A stretch of DNA of 64,000 nt, taken from contig JAISEG010000006.1 in the NCBI GenBank assembly GCA_031264245.1, forward strand, positions 62,001 through 126,000, read 5' to 3'. The notes beneath the pieces were generated by a model. The model was given only the letters and a program-made list of their open reading frames with translations, was not told where the DNA came from and did not search any database. Made by a program: the position numbers and the translations under genes. This DNA is from Oscillospiraceae bacterium (GTDB lineage Bacteria; Bacillota; Clostridia; Oscillospirales; JAAYOS01). Shown piece by piece: positions 43,616 to 53,085 of the stretch. How positions within the stretch are numbered: position 1 is the first letter of the stretch; the number at the start of each line of letters is the position of its first letter.

Positions 43616-43776
43616 GGGTGTGTTTGGTAATTGGGAATATGCGCAATGGCGAGGGATTTTTTCGCCATTCAAGGCAAATTTTTGCGGGCAATATTGATTA
43701 TTGGCAAAAAAATTTAACGCGGAAGTGCGGAAAAAGACCCGTCATTTGTGCATGTTACCAATTACCAAACACACCC
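43616..43776. mobile_element. MITE inserted between dltC and dltB
   Basis: A 161-bp element with perfect 19-20-bp terminal inverted repeats (GGGTGTGTTTGGTAATTGG at the left end, its complement at the right) and flanking TA on both sides (43614-43615 and 43777-43778), the expected duplication for a TA-targeting transposase. It has no open frame. The final G of the element completes the TAG stop of dltB. Confidence 0.85.
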
Positions 43777-44915
43777 TATACTATTCTCCCCGAGAAAATC
43801 AAAAGCCCGAAGCTGAACAGATGGAAGGTGATAATCACCGAAAACGCCTCAAATACCTTATTTTTCTTCAGGCTTTTGTAGTGCTTCCACCTTGTGTCCA
43901 AAAGGTCGTTTACGCACATGAGTATCCCATGATAGGCGCCGTATACGATATATGCGGGGGTTATACCGTGCCAAATCCCCATGGTGAGCATCGTTATCAC
44001 ATACCCGATGTAGGAGCCGGTCCTCTTGTCCTTAAACCATCCGCCCTTCATGGACGCCATCACAAACCGGGTGTATACATAGTCGCGCATCCACCCCGAG
44101 AGGGACATGTGCCATCTGGACCAAAAGTCCTTCATATCGCGGCTGAGGAACGGCAGATTGAAGTTTTCCGGCGTCCTTATCCCAAGTATGTAGGAAGCGC
44201 CGATCGCCATGAGGCTGTAGCCCGCAAAGTTGAAAAACAGGAAGAAGGTGTAGCCGTACATATACAGCACGGTATTCCAAAGCCCCTCCCCGGGCAGCGG
44301 CATGAGCCAGCCGGAGTATATAACCGAGGACACCCCGAAATTAAAGAACGCTCCCCACAGTAGCTTCCACACGCCCTTTTTGACAAGCTCCGCGAATTCA
44401 GCCCTCTCATAAACCTTATCGGCGTCCGCCTTAAACCTGCGGTAGCGGTCGATAGGTCCCGAGCTGACCGACGGAAAGAAAAGCAGAAAGTAGCTGAAAT
44501 CGAGGGCGTCCACCTCCCCGATAAGCCCGTCATATGTTTCGATAAGCACCTGCAAAGCCCGAAAGGTCATGTAGCTTATGCCCATGAGGTGTATGAAGCT
44601 GAGACCCTCGATGACCCCGCCCAGCTTGACGACAATCAGCGGCGCCGCGGACAAAACGAGAAAAATCCAGAGCAGGTACCTTTTATCGCTCTTTTTCCGC
44701 AGCTTTGAATAGGCAAGCGCCAAAAACAGCTGCAACAGATAAAACAGCAGCAGGGTGACCCGCTGCGCCGCCGTGCCGAAGATAAGCGCAAGCATAACAA
44801 GCGTCGCAAACATTCCGTAGTATTTGCGCGGCTTCTGAAAAAAGCCCAGAACCGCCGCCGGAAGCAGCAGCGCCGAGAGTACATAGAAAAATTTTATCCC
44901 GTCAAATGGTATCAT
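43776..44915 (-). CDS. dltB: MBOAT-family D-alanyl transferase DltB
   Basis: A 379-residue polytopic membrane protein (about ten helices) that moves D-alanine from DltC across the membrane. The MBOAT signature is intact: SSGPIDRYRRF, DFWSRWHMSLSGWMRDYVY, and GIWHGITPAYIVYGAYHG with the catalytic His. The protein ends SGRIV, and its TAG stop is formed by the target TA plus the first base of the adjacent MITE, so the native end may have differed. The first 30 bp are duplicated 58 bp upstream. Confidence 0.93.
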   Translation of the reverse strand: MIPFDGIKFFYVLSALLLPAAVLGFFQKPRKYYGMFATLVMLALIFGTAAQRVTLLLFYLLQLFLALAYSKLRKKSDKRYLLWIFLVLSAAPLIVVKLGGVIEGLSFIHLMGISYMTFRALQVLIETYDGLIGEVDALDFSYFLLFFPSVSSGPIDRYRRFKADADKVYERAEFAELVKKGVWKLLWGAFFNFGVSSVIYSGWLMPLPGEGLWNTVLYMYGYTFFLFFNFAGYSLMAIGASYILGIRTPENFNLPFLSRDMKDFWSRWHMSLSGWMRDYVYTRFVMASMKGGWFKDKRTGSYIGYVITMLTMGIWHGITPAYIVYGAYHGILMCVNDLLDTRWKHYKSLKKNKVFEAFSVIITFHLFSFGLLIFSGRIV

Positions 44916-44974
44916 CGTAACTTCTACCTCTAAATTTTTCTACGAAAAATTTTATCCCGTCAAATGGTATCATC
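44886..44974. repeat. Duplication of the dltB start region
   Basis: A 31-bp block (44886-44916, encoding MIPFDGIKFF) recurs at 44944-44974, 58 bp away. The upstream copy encodes a 24-codon minigene that reads through the intervening sequence and stops just after the true start. This could couple or dampen dltB translation. Confidence 0.75.
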
Positions 44975-45000
44975 CGTGTTGTTTCCTTATCAAAATACTG

Positions 45001-45825
45001 TCATACACGCAAAAGCTCTTTGCTGATAAACTCTTCACTGTATAATACCTTTGCGTTGGATTGCTTGATAATTTCACTTTTCAGCTCATTGCCTGTGCGT
45101 TTGTCTATAACCCGCCTCACAATTTTATTTCTTCTGTAATATCCATCGCTTAGCTTAACAAAATGCGCGTCTTCCTCGCTGATGTGATAGCTTAACTCCT
45201 GAGGCTTTGAAGCCCTCAGCTCCCCGCAAAGATGTGTCCCGTTTGTATAAAAGATAAATTGAAATGTGGAATCCGTATTGTTTTTAAACTGATAATCCAG
45301 ATAGTTGTATACAATGGACGTGCCGCAGCCAAACGGAACCTGTCTTCCATAATCGGGAAATATGTCGATCCCGTCGTGATGGTGGTGCTCCGTAATGTCG
45401 AGAGGGCTGTGCAGTACAAGCCAGTGGATCAAATTTGTGAATTGACACATCCCTCCCCCGATTCCTTTTGAGGTCTTTCCCGACGATATGGTAAGTCCCT
45501 CTTTATAACCCTTGCGCGCCGAACATCTGCCGGCGAGACGCCAAAATGAAAATGTTTCATTGGGTCTGATAAGGATGCGGTTAAGCCTGGGCGCGGCAAG
45601 AGAAAGATTGACAGCCTTGTTTTCCTGCAACCGCATGTCCACATTGCCAAGCCTGCGCCGTATGAGCGAGTTATGCCGATAAACAACAACCGGGAGCTCT
45701 TCACCCTTTGTCTTTGAAAATTCAGCCCTTGAAAGTAAATCTTTTATGTGCCTTATGATACGCATTTTCCCTGTCGAAATAGCATACGTGAGAGGACTTA
45801 TTTCACAAAACAATTTTCTTTTCAT
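45001..45825 (-). CDS. VanW family protein
   Basis: A 274-residue protein of the VanW family, named from vanB-type vancomycin resistance operons but without a proven function. RKLFCEISPLTYAISTGKMR at the N-terminus, then LIRPNETFSFWRLAG, GGMCQFTNLIHWLVLHSPLD and EHHHHDGIDIFPDYGRQVPFG are its conserved segments. There is no G5 domain or clear signal peptide. It sits between dltA and dltB, so it is probably cotranscribed with the D-alanylation genes. Confidence 0.9.
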   Translation of the reverse strand: MKRKLFCEISPLTYAISTGKMRIIRHIKDLLSRAEFSKTKGEELPVVVYRHNSLIRRRLGNVDMRLQENKAVNLSLAAPRLNRILIRPNETFSFWRLAGRCSARKGYKEGLTISSGKTSKGIGGGMCQFTNLIHWLVLHSPLDITEHHHHDGIDIFPDYGRQVPFGCGTSIVYNYLDYQFKNNTDSTFQFIFYTNGTHLCGELRASKPQELSYHISEEDAHFVKLSDGYYRRNKIVRRVIDKRTGNELKSEIIKQSNAKVLYSEEFISKELLRV

Positions 45826-45868
45826 CTACATCCTCTGCTCAAGTAATTTGTACTCCCATGCTTTGCCG

Positions 45869-47374
45869 CTACAGCAGCTTCCTGAGCTCCTTCTTGTCCA
45901 CCTTGCCGTTTGTGTTTAAGGGGAAGGATTCGACCGCCTGAATTTTTCTCGGTATCATGTAGGACGGCAAAAACTCCTTAAGCTCGTTCTTTATCTTCGT
46001 CGCCCGCTTTAGCTGTGTGAGCCCGTCGCTCCGCTGAAGAAGCACGAAGGCGTGCAGGTACTGTACCTTTTCGCCATCGTCCACAGGGATCACCGCCGCC
46101 CTTGAGACATTCTCCGCCCTTGTCATGTTGTTTTCTATATCTTCGATCTCGACGCGAAACCCGTTCACCTTGATCTGATTGTCCAGCCTGCCGCAGTAGT
46201 AGTAAAGCCCGTCCTTTTCAAAGCAGCTGTCCCCTGTCCTGTAGCCCCGCTTGCCGGTAGCTTCGTCGGTGAAAAACGCCTTTTCGGTCAGATCCGGTCT
46301 TTTGTAGTAGCCCGGTCCGACATTGTCGCTTATGATTAGCAACTCCCCCTGCTCCCTAGAAGGGCGCTCCTCCCCCGCTTCGTCCGCGACCCTGAGCGTA
46401 ACCTCCCCAAGCGGATAGCCGATCGGGATTTGCAGTCCGTCAGCCGCCATCTCCTTCGTAACGCTGACCGCGGTGCAGAGCACCGTCGCCTCGGTAGGTC
46501 CGTAGGTATTGATTATTTCAGCTCCGGCAAACCTCGCCATCAGCCCATCCACAAGCTTGTGGGTCAGCACCTCGCCACAAAAGAGGAATTTTTCAAGCTC
46601 CGGCATCAGGTCGCCGCGAAACCTGTCCGACTGAATACACATTTCAGCAAACGACGGGGTGGATACCCAGTAGGAAAGCCGGGACTTCTCAAAAAATTCG
46701 AACAGCTCCCCCAGGTTTTCCACCATCTGCTTGTCTATAGTATATAGGGTAAAGCCCTTGGATATTCCCATATACACCGAAACCACCGACACGTCAAACG
46801 AATATGATATCTGGTTGAGTATCACTCCCGGCTCCGCCTTTATATCCATCCGCGGCATAAGCTCACGGTGCAAATTCTCAAGGTTGTTCGCGGTTATCGG
46901 CACTCCCTTGGGCTTGCCGCTGCTCCCGGAGGTGAAGAGTATGTAGGCGTGTTCGTCCCCCTTTACCCACAGGCTGTCCGATATCGGCTTACCCGTTCCG
47001 CTGTGCAGCGCATCTGAAAGCCCGTCCTTTAAAAGTATGTCGCAGCCGCTCAGTCCCAGCCCGTAAAAATCCACCGCCACCCTGCACTGTACATCCTCCG
47101 CTATCTGGCGCACCCGGTCGGCGGGCACGGTTATATCGATCGGAACGTAGGCGCGTCCCGCCTTCAAGGCTCCGTATATGCAGGGCAGTATCAGCGTCTC
47201 CTTATGCCCGTATATGACGACCGGCGACCTGTCGTCACCGTACCGGCGAAGGAGATATTCCGCAAAGGAGTTGGAGAGCCGTTCCAGCTCAGCGTAGGAA
47301 AGCCGCTCCTCCCTGTTTATAAGCGCGGCCCTGTCTGTGGCGGCGTATTCCTTTATTTTTTCGAGAACAAACAC
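45869..47374 (-). CDS. dltA: D-alanine--D-alanyl carrier protein ligase
   Basis: A 501-residue adenylate-forming enzyme that activates D-alanine with ATP and loads it on DltC. FTSGSSGKPKGVP (P-loop), YGPTEATV, GYRTGDSCFEKDG and the final NGKVDKKEL with the catalytic Lys are all present. It is the first gene of the operon dltA-vanW-dltB-dltC-dltD-dltX. D-alanylation reduces the negative charge of wall polymers and raises resistance to cationic peptides. Confidence 0.94.
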   Translation of the reverse strand: MFVLEKIKEYAATDRAALINREERLSYAELERLSNSFAEYLLRRYGDDRSPVVIYGHKETLILPCIYGALKAGRAYVPIDITVPADRVRQIAEDVQCRVAVDFYGLGLSGCDILLKDGLSDALHSGTGKPISDSLWVKGDEHAYILFTSGSSGKPKGVPITANNLENLHRELMPRMDIKAEPGVILNQISYSFDVSVVSVYMGISKGFTLYTIDKQMVENLGELFEFFEKSRLSYWVSTPSFAEMCIQSDRFRGDLMPELEKFLFCGEVLTHKLVDGLMARFAGAEIINTYGPTEATVLCTAVSVTKEMAADGLQIPIGYPLGEVTLRVADEAGEERPSREQGELLIISDNVGPGYYKRPDLTEKAFFTDEATGKRGYRTGDSCFEKDGLYYYCGRLDNQIKVNGFRVEIEDIENNMTRAENVSRAAVIPVDDGEKVQYLHAFVLLQRSDGLTQLKRATKIKNELKEFLPSYMIPRKIQAVESFPLNTNGKVDKKELRKLL

Positions 47375-47419
47375 TGGCGCTGTCTCCTGTCAATTTTTTA
47401 TATTTGAATTCGAAGGCGG

Positions 47420-48475
47420 CTATTCGCAAACCGGGTAGTCGGCACGCTCCCAGCGGTGCCGCTTTTCAAAGTCCTTATCCTTTTTCATAAAATGCGAACG
47501 CGGGCTTGTTGTGTGGTTTCTTCCGAAGAGCGGGTCAAAGTGGTAATATTCGCCGTCAATCTCCGAAATTACCCACGCGTGCTCCACCCACTGCGTCCCG
47601 TCGTCGGACAAAAACTCACCCTTGACGACCTGGGAGGGGTAGCCCAGACGCGTGTTGAAAACGCACATCAGCGCCGCCTGGTGCTCACACGACCCGCGCC
47701 TGTTCAAAACGATGTACTCCGCAAGGTCATGGACCAGCTCATCCGTGTACCCGTCGCTGAGATCGACCGATATGTATTTGTATTTCAGCTGCTCGACCAT
47801 CCAGTCGAACAGCTCCCCCGAGTTGTACTCCCCGTCCTTTTTTGCGTCGCAGACCTCATCTATAATTTTTTTGACCTCGCTGTCAAGCTTTTCAACCCCC
47901 GTCAGCTCTCCGACCGCGGCGCTGTTCCCCGCTTTGGGCGAGGGGGACGGCGGCGCTGTGGGTGAAGCCGGGGGCTGCGGAGTGTCCGTCGGCGACGGTT
48001 CCGGCGTGGTCGGCAGCGCCGGCGACGATGGGGTCGGCAGCGCCGACGACGATGGGGTCGGCGCCGCCGATACGTCAGCGGCATTTGTCAGCAGCCTCCC
48101 GCTCTCCCCGTCAAACGAGTAGGGGGCGCCGTTGATTTTGTAGTCCCCCTTCAACGCCTTTCCTTCGCCGTCAAAATAGTAGACCGCGCTCTCCCCCCGG
48201 GTCGTGACTGTCTGCCAGCCCTTCTGCACAACCCCGTCGAGCAGATAATACGTGTCTCCCTCCACGGTTATTATTTCCGTACCCGCGCGCCTTCCGTCCC
48301 CATAAAAGTAATATGTACCGCCGTCTATATCGTAAAAGCCGGTCACATTTTTGCCGTCCTCGCCGCGGTAATACACACCCTCGCTGTCTATATAGAACGC
48401 GGGCGTCGTCCGGCAGCCCGCCAAAGCCAGCGTCAAAATAACGGCAAAAGCCGCGCAAAGTATTCGTCTGTACAA
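47420..48475 (-). CDS. Transglutaminase-fold lipoprotein with N-terminal YY repeats
   Basis: A 351-residue secreted lipoprotein. The signal peptide ends LALAGC (lipobox). Residues 30-130 carry repeats of aromatic-Gly hairpins (GTYYFYGDGR, DTYYLLDG, AVYYFDGEGK) like choline-binding or KxYKxGKxW-type modules. A Ser/Thr/Pro linker (about 140-185) precedes a transglutaminase-like domain with GSCEHQAALMCVF (Cys), VEHAWVISEIDG (His) and the FDPLFGR Asp. It probably acts on wall or surface proteins. Its gene lies between dltA and a second lipoprotein. Confidence 0.8.
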   Translation of the reverse strand: MYRRILCAAFAVILTLALAGCRTTPAFYIDSEGVYYRGEDGKNVTGFYDIDGGTYYFYGDGRRAGTEIITVEGDTYYLLDGVVQKGWQTVTTRGESAVYYFDGEGKALKGDYKINGAPYSFDGESGRLLTNAADVSAAPTPSSSALPTPSSPALPTTPEPSPTDTPQPPASPTAPPSPSPKAGNSAAVGELTGVEKLDSEVKKIIDEVCDAKKDGEYNSGELFDWMVEQLKYKYISVDLSDGYTDELVHDLAEYIVLNRRGSCEHQAALMCVFNTRLGYPSQVVKGEFLSDDGTQWVEHAWVISEIDGEYYHFDPLFGRNHTTSPRSHFMKKDKDFEKRHRWERADYPVCE

Positions 48476-48532
48476 GCCTTATCCCTCCACACGCCGGCGC
48501 CTTTCCCAGGTCTTTCTTATTTGTTTGATAAA

Positions 48533-49081
48533 TTATTCTATCGGCTGCTCCGCCGTTATCGCCATCGCGGAAACCCTGTCCCCGTCAAATGTGAAGTAGA
48601 GTGAAGCGCCCTCGCTTTTTTCGTTAGAGGCCGGAAGCTCGTAGGTCAGCAGATATCCGGTGTCATTCCCTTCCCCGTACAGCTCTGTCACGTCGTCCTT
48701 GCTGTCCCCCAGCTTTATGCCCTTCGACGTTTGGGCGCTGCCGCCAAACACATATATCTCCTGCACATAGTCCTTGTCCCCGTCGGGGTATGTAAGCACC
48801 TCGAAATCACCGTAGCCGTATGTCTTATCCAGACCGTCATACGCGCAGGATATTGCCTCCGAGTATTCGTAGTCCTCTCCAAAGGTCGAAATAATATCGT
48901 TTATATCGCGGTCGCAGTAGTATTTCGTCCCGCCAATCACGAGATACAGGTCGCTTTTCCCAAAGCCCGGAGCGTCGCCGGCCGGCGTCTCATCGCTTTC
49001 TCCGCAGCCGGACAGCGAAAACGCACAGAAAAGCGCAAGCGTACAAATCAAAAAAATTAACTTTTTTGAAAGATTTTTCAT
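48533..49081 (-). CDS. Lipoprotein of unknown function
   Basis: A 182-residue lipoprotein. Residues 1-24 are a signal peptide ending FSLSGC. The mature part has YLVIGGTKYYCDRDINDII, a KTYGYGDFEVLTYPDG segment and KLGDSKDDVTELYG, a SmpA/BamE-like tandem-repeat pattern seen in small secreted proteins of Firmicutes. Function unknown. It is in a minus-strand run with the transglutaminase lipoprotein, 58 nt apart, and may be cotranscribed. Confidence 0.7.
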   Translation of the reverse strand: MKNLSKKLIFLICTLALFCAFSLSGCGESDETPAGDAPGFGKSDLYLVIGGTKYYCDRDINDIISTFGEDYEYSEAISCAYDGLDKTYGYGDFEVLTYPDGDKDYVQEIYVFGGSAQTSKGIKLGDSKDDVTELYGEGNDTGYLLTYELPASNEKSEGASLYFTFDGDRVSAMAITAEQPIE

Positions 49082-49235
49082 CTTTCCCTCCTAAATTGGA
49101 ACCAATTTGAAATTATATTGATTAAAATTGAACAAGCCCGAAAATTAATATATCAGTATAAGACCGAAAAGTCAATTTACACATTGACAAAATTCGACGC
49201 CAATTTAATCTATATATGCAAACTATTCACTGATA

Positions 49236-51743
49236 CTATTGATACTGCGGATTTTGCAGCTTCATTTCCTCCCATTCGCCTCGGGTTATAAGCAGCTGCC
49301 TCGGCTTCGCGCCCTCGAAGGGTCCCACGATCCCCCGCGCCTCCATCTGGTCGACAAGCCGCGCCGCCCGAGCGTATCCCAGCTTTAACCGCCTTTGCAG
49401 CATGGAAACCGAAGCCTGGCTCGTTTCCAGAATAATTTCCACCGCCTGGGTAAATACCTCGTCGATGGCGTCATTTGAGTCGTCGCTTCCCCCGTCCCCG
49501 TATTTCTCGCCCGAAGCCGCCTTCTCTATGTGGTCGATTACCTCCTTGGAGTAGTCGAGCTGCCCGCTCTTTTTCACGAAGCCGACCACCTTCTCCACCT
49601 CCCCCGAGGTGATAAAGCAGCCCTGTATGCGCTGCGGCTTTCCCGAGCCCAGCGGGAAAAAGAGCATGTCGCCCTTGCCGACCAGCTTTTCCGCCCCTGT
49701 GGTGTCAAGGATTATGCGGCTTTCAAGCTGGGACGCGACCGCAAACGCGATTCTCGACGGAATATTCGCCTTCATAATTCCGGTGATGACGTCGGCGGAC
49801 GGCCGCTGCGTCGCTATCACCAGATGCATCCCGGCGGCGCGCGCCATCTGGGCAATGCGGCATATCGACTCCTCGACCTCCTTTGCCGCAACCAGCATAA
49901 GGTCGGCAAGCTCGTCAATGACAATGACGATTTGGGGAAGCTTTTCGACGTCGTCCTCCATTTCGGCAAGCTCATTGTAGGCAAATATGTCACGCACGTT
50001 TGTCTCGGCAAACAGCTTGTATCTCCGCATCATCTCAAAAACCGCCCATTGCAGCGCCCCCGAAGCCTTTTTGGGGTCTGTGACCACCGGAATAAGCAGG
50101 TGCGGAATACCGTTGTACATGTTCAGCTCAATCATTTTGGGGTCTATCATTATAAGCCGCACCTCGTCCGGCGACGCCTTGTAAAGCATACTGATGATCA
50201 GCGAGTTCATGCACACCGACTTGCCCGAGCCTGTGGTTCCGGCAATAAGCATGTGGGGAAGCTTGGCGATGTCTCCCACTATGGCCTCCCCCCCTATGTC
50301 CTTGCCCAGGGCGAAGGAAACCTTGCTTCCGCTTTTGCTGAACTCATTTGATTCGATAAGCTCCCGCATGTATACCGTTGTAACTATCTTGTTGGGAACC
50401 TCTATGCCCACAACCGCCACCTTGTGCGGTATCGGCGCTATACGCACGCTGCTCGCGCCAAGCGACAGCGCTATATCGTCCGAAAGCCCGGTCAGCTTTG
50501 TCAGCTTTATGCCCCGGTCAAGCTCCAATTCGTATCTGGTCACGCTGGGACCCCTTGTGACGTTGATGATCCTCGCCTCTATGCCAAAGCTCTTTATTGT
50601 GTCGGTCAGCCGCTGGGCGTTTGTTTTCAGCTCCTCCTCAACCCCGGTGACGTTTACCCCCTTCGGCTCGGCGAGAAGGTCGGGCGAAGGATATATGTAG
50701 CTTCCCGTCCCCTGCGACCCCGCCGCCTGCGTCAGGCTCTCCGACACCTCTTTTTTTATCTCCTCGTCTTTTCTCCTGTCCTTCTCCGACATGTCCGCCG
50801 GAGCTGTGCTTTCCGTCTCAGGGATAGCGGCGGCTGAGCCTCTCGGGCGGTGCCTTTCCACCGGTATGCCGCTGATGGTGTAGCCCTCATGGGCGTCCGA
50901 AGGCTGGCTTTGCGCCTGCCGCACTGTTTCCGCGGCGCTCTCCTCCCGAACCGGCTGGGCAAGAACCTCGTCAGGCGGCTTTATGTGCTCGGGACGCTTC
51001 GCTAAAAGCGTCTCCTGCCTCTCCGGCTTTTCCTCCCGTTTCTTTTCCTTTCCCGGCTTGTCGTCCAGCGGGATATCTATCACGGGACGCCTTGCCTCCT
51101 GCTTTTTCTCCGCTCTGGGCAGGGCTTCCTCTTTAACCGCCGGTTCCCGCGGAATATACTCCGGCTTCTCCCTCTTGGAGAAATATTCATATATGTCGAT
51201 AACCGAGATTTTAAACGCTATGAAAACCAATATCACCGTGCCCACTATCAAAAGGATGGACGCGCCTATGCGGCTGAAGATATACTCGGCGCCTATGGCG
51301 ACAAGTCCGCCGAACACTCCCCCGCTTTTCAATGCCCTCCCCGTTTCCATCAGCTGGGATACCGTCTTCCACCCGCCCGAATACACGTTCCCGTCTATAA
51401 ACAGGTGCAAAACCGCCCCCATCAGAAAGGCTATCCCAAGGACGCTTACCACCCTAAGCCTGACAGGGTTTCCCCTGTGGAACAGGAGAATAACGCACGC
51501 CGCCAAAAGCGAAACCGGCAGCAAATAGCTTCCGAAGCCGATTATTCCGCTCAAGGTCCCGTACACCATATCGATGAATATGGCTTTGACGTTGCACAGC
51601 CAAAGTATTGAAAACACGGCAAGAAAGAAGCATACCGTACTGCCGACCTCACGCCGGACCGGCTTCTTCCCCTGCTTTGCCGCGGCTCCGCCCCTTGGCG
51701 CTGCTTTCTTCTTCGCCGGCGCGGCTTTTTTTGTTCCCGCCAT
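49236..51743 (-). CDS. FtsK/SpoIIIE DNA translocase
   Basis: An 835-residue motor that pumps DNA through the division or sporulation septum. A Lys/Ala-rich N-terminus leads into four membrane helices (about 30-190), a charged Pro/Glu linker (190-360), and the motor domain with Walker A IAGTTGSGKSVC, ATQRPSADVITG and RIAFAVASQLESRIIL. The C-terminal winged helix (gamma) is SVSMLQRRLKLGYARAARLVD. The GGAEKLVG..PQRIQG loop fits SpoIIIE. It is followed upstream by uppP. Confidence 0.94.
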   Translation of the reverse strand: MAGTKKAAPAKKKAAPRGGAAAKQGKKPVRREVGSTVCFFLAVFSILWLCNVKAIFIDMVYGTLSGIIGFGSYLLPVSLLAACVILLFHRGNPVRLRVVSVLGIAFLMGAVLHLFIDGNVYSGGWKTVSQLMETGRALKSGGVFGGLVAIGAEYIFSRIGASILLIVGTVILVFIAFKISVIDIYEYFSKREKPEYIPREPAVKEEALPRAEKKQEARRPVIDIPLDDKPGKEKKREEKPERQETLLAKRPEHIKPPDEVLAQPVREESAAETVRQAQSQPSDAHEGYTISGIPVERHRPRGSAAAIPETESTAPADMSEKDRRKDEEIKKEVSESLTQAAGSQGTGSYIYPSPDLLAEPKGVNVTGVEEELKTNAQRLTDTIKSFGIEARIINVTRGPSVTRYELELDRGIKLTKLTGLSDDIALSLGASSVRIAPIPHKVAVVGIEVPNKIVTTVYMRELIESNEFSKSGSKVSFALGKDIGGEAIVGDIAKLPHMLIAGTTGSGKSVCMNSLIISMLYKASPDEVRLIMIDPKMIELNMYNGIPHLLIPVVTDPKKASGALQWAVFEMMRRYKLFAETNVRDIFAYNELAEMEDDVEKLPQIVIVIDELADLMLVAAKEVEESICRIAQMARAAGMHLVIATQRPSADVITGIMKANIPSRIAFAVASQLESRIILDTTGAEKLVGKGDMLFFPLGSGKPQRIQGCFITSGEVEKVVGFVKKSGQLDYSKEVIDHIEKAASGEKYGDGGSDDSNDAIDEVFTQAVEIILETSQASVSMLQRRLKLGYARAARLVDQMEARGIVGPFEGAKPRQLLITRGEWEEMKLQNPQYQ

Positions 51744-51776
51744 TTTTGACTTCCTCCCGCCCTTTGATGCTTATAC

Positions 51777-52646
51777 TTATCCTGCCGCCTTTGTGACAAT
51801 CGAGGATATTATGGTGACGGCGCCCGCTATCCAGCAATAATACGCAAAGAAGCCGAAGCGTCCCTTGTCGGTGATATACTTGACAAGCTTTATCGCAAAG
51901 AAGCCGGTCACAGCCGAAACCAGGAATCCGGTTATGTAGTACGGAATAAGGACCGGGTTTATCCCCCCGTCCGAAACAGCGCCGACAAGGCTTACCACAG
52001 TCGCGGCAAGGACAGCCGGAAGGGACATCAAAAATGAAAAGTTGACGGCAAACTCCCTCTTAAAGCCCCTGAACAGCCCCACCGAAATGGTTGAGCCTGA
52101 GCGTGACAGCCCCGGTATGACCGCGACCGCCTGCATAAGACCGATAACAGCCGCGTCTAAAAAGGACGCGCTTTTTTCCGTTTTTCTGCCCTTCTGCCAC
52201 CTGTCGCTCATAAAGAGCAAAAGCCCGGTCACGAGCAGCGCGACCCCCACAAGCCATGGGATCCTGCGTATGCCCTCAAGCCATCCCTTAAACGGATACA
52301 CCGCGAGAAGTGGAAGACTTGCGACGACGATGAGCATTATCATCCGCTGAGCGCTTCTCTGCTCCGACCTGTCCTCATTCGCGGCTGAGGCTCTTCCCCC
52401 GAACAGGGCAAGGAAACCCTTCAGCATACTGAGAATCTCATATCTATAAACTATGCACACTGAAATGAGGGTGCCGAAATGCAGCAAAACGTCGAAAAAC
52501 AGGTTTGTCTCCTCCGCGTCCACAAGACCGAACAGGTTGGAAAATAAAACAAGATGCCCCGAGCTGGACACCGGCAAAAACTCGGTGAGTCCCTGAATCA
52601 ACCCAAGCAAAATTGAATAAATAACAGTCAAAATATTACTCTCCAT
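51777..52646 (-). CDS. uppP: Undecaprenyl-diphosphatase
   Basis: A 289-residue membrane enzyme that dephosphorylates undecaprenyl diphosphate so the lipid carrier can be reused. The opening LGLIQGLTEFLPVSSSGHL and the later PGLSRSGSTI are the BacA/UppP signature with catalytic Glu, Ser and Arg. Eight helices are predicted. Loss or excess of this activity changes bacitracin tolerance in other bacteria. It is downstream of a 270-nt stretch that holds only a hairpin. Confidence 0.94.
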   Translation of the reverse strand: MESNILTVIYSILLGLIQGLTEFLPVSSSGHLVLFSNLFGLVDAEETNLFFDVLLHFGTLISVCIVYRYEILSMLKGFLALFGGRASAANEDRSEQRSAQRMIMLIVVASLPLLAVYPFKGWLEGIRRIPWLVGVALLVTGLLLFMSDRWQKGRKTEKSASFLDAAVIGLMQAVAVIPGLSRSGSTISVGLFRGFKREFAVNFSFLMSLPAVLAATVVSLVGAVSDGGINPVLIPYYITGFLVSAVTGFFAIKLVKYITDKGRFGFFAYYCWIAGAVTIISSIVTKAAG

Positions 52647-52786
52647 TTAAGAATTGGTCGCCGTAATGGCAATCATCAGTATATTAACATAATATCCGCT
52701 TTATTTCTATAATTTGCTTATATTTTTTTGAAATAAAAAAATACGGAGCGCATATCCCTATAGCAAATTGCATTATCATAGATTTT

Positions 52787-52833
52787 AAATTGCTGAAATA
52801 ACCGTTGAATATATGCGGTTATTTTAGCAATTT
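52787..52833. repeat. Inverted repeat upstream of uppP
   Basis: An 18-bp stem (52787-52804 with 52816-52833, one mismatch) with an 11-base AT loop. The region 52647-52911 contains no gene; this hairpin probably ends transcription of ylzJ and/or shields the uppP promoter. Confidence 0.65.
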
Positions 52834-52911
52834 ATTTAGTCTATGTTATGTCAAATTGATATATTGGACATACACCCCATATTATGCTTTAAGCAAGGCA
52901 AATATGCGGCT

Positions 52912-53085
52912 TTATGTGACCTCGTATTTCAGGTAATCCCCCAGCCTCGTTGAGATCACCCTGCTGAGGACGCGCTCGCCGCCGTCACATCTCCACACCA
53001 GCGTCGCCCCGTCTCTGACCTCCTCCCGGTATACCGGCTGGGAATCATTGAAGATCATATCTTCCGGCATCACTGTGTACAGCAC
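52912..53085 (-). CDS. YlzJ-like small protein
   Basis: A 57-residue protein starting at GTG (53085), overlapping the end of the TepA gene by about 40 nt. The sequence MLYTVMPEDMIFNDSQPVYR, then GERVLSRVISTRLGDYL, matches the YlzJ family, which follows tepA in many Bacillota. A GGGGGGAG purine run precedes it. Its role is unknown; the link to TepA suggests a co-factor in protein export or sporulation. Confidence 0.8.
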   Translation of the reverse strand: MLYTVMPEDMIFNDSQPVYREEVRDGATLVWRCDGGERVLSRVISTRLGDYLKYEVT

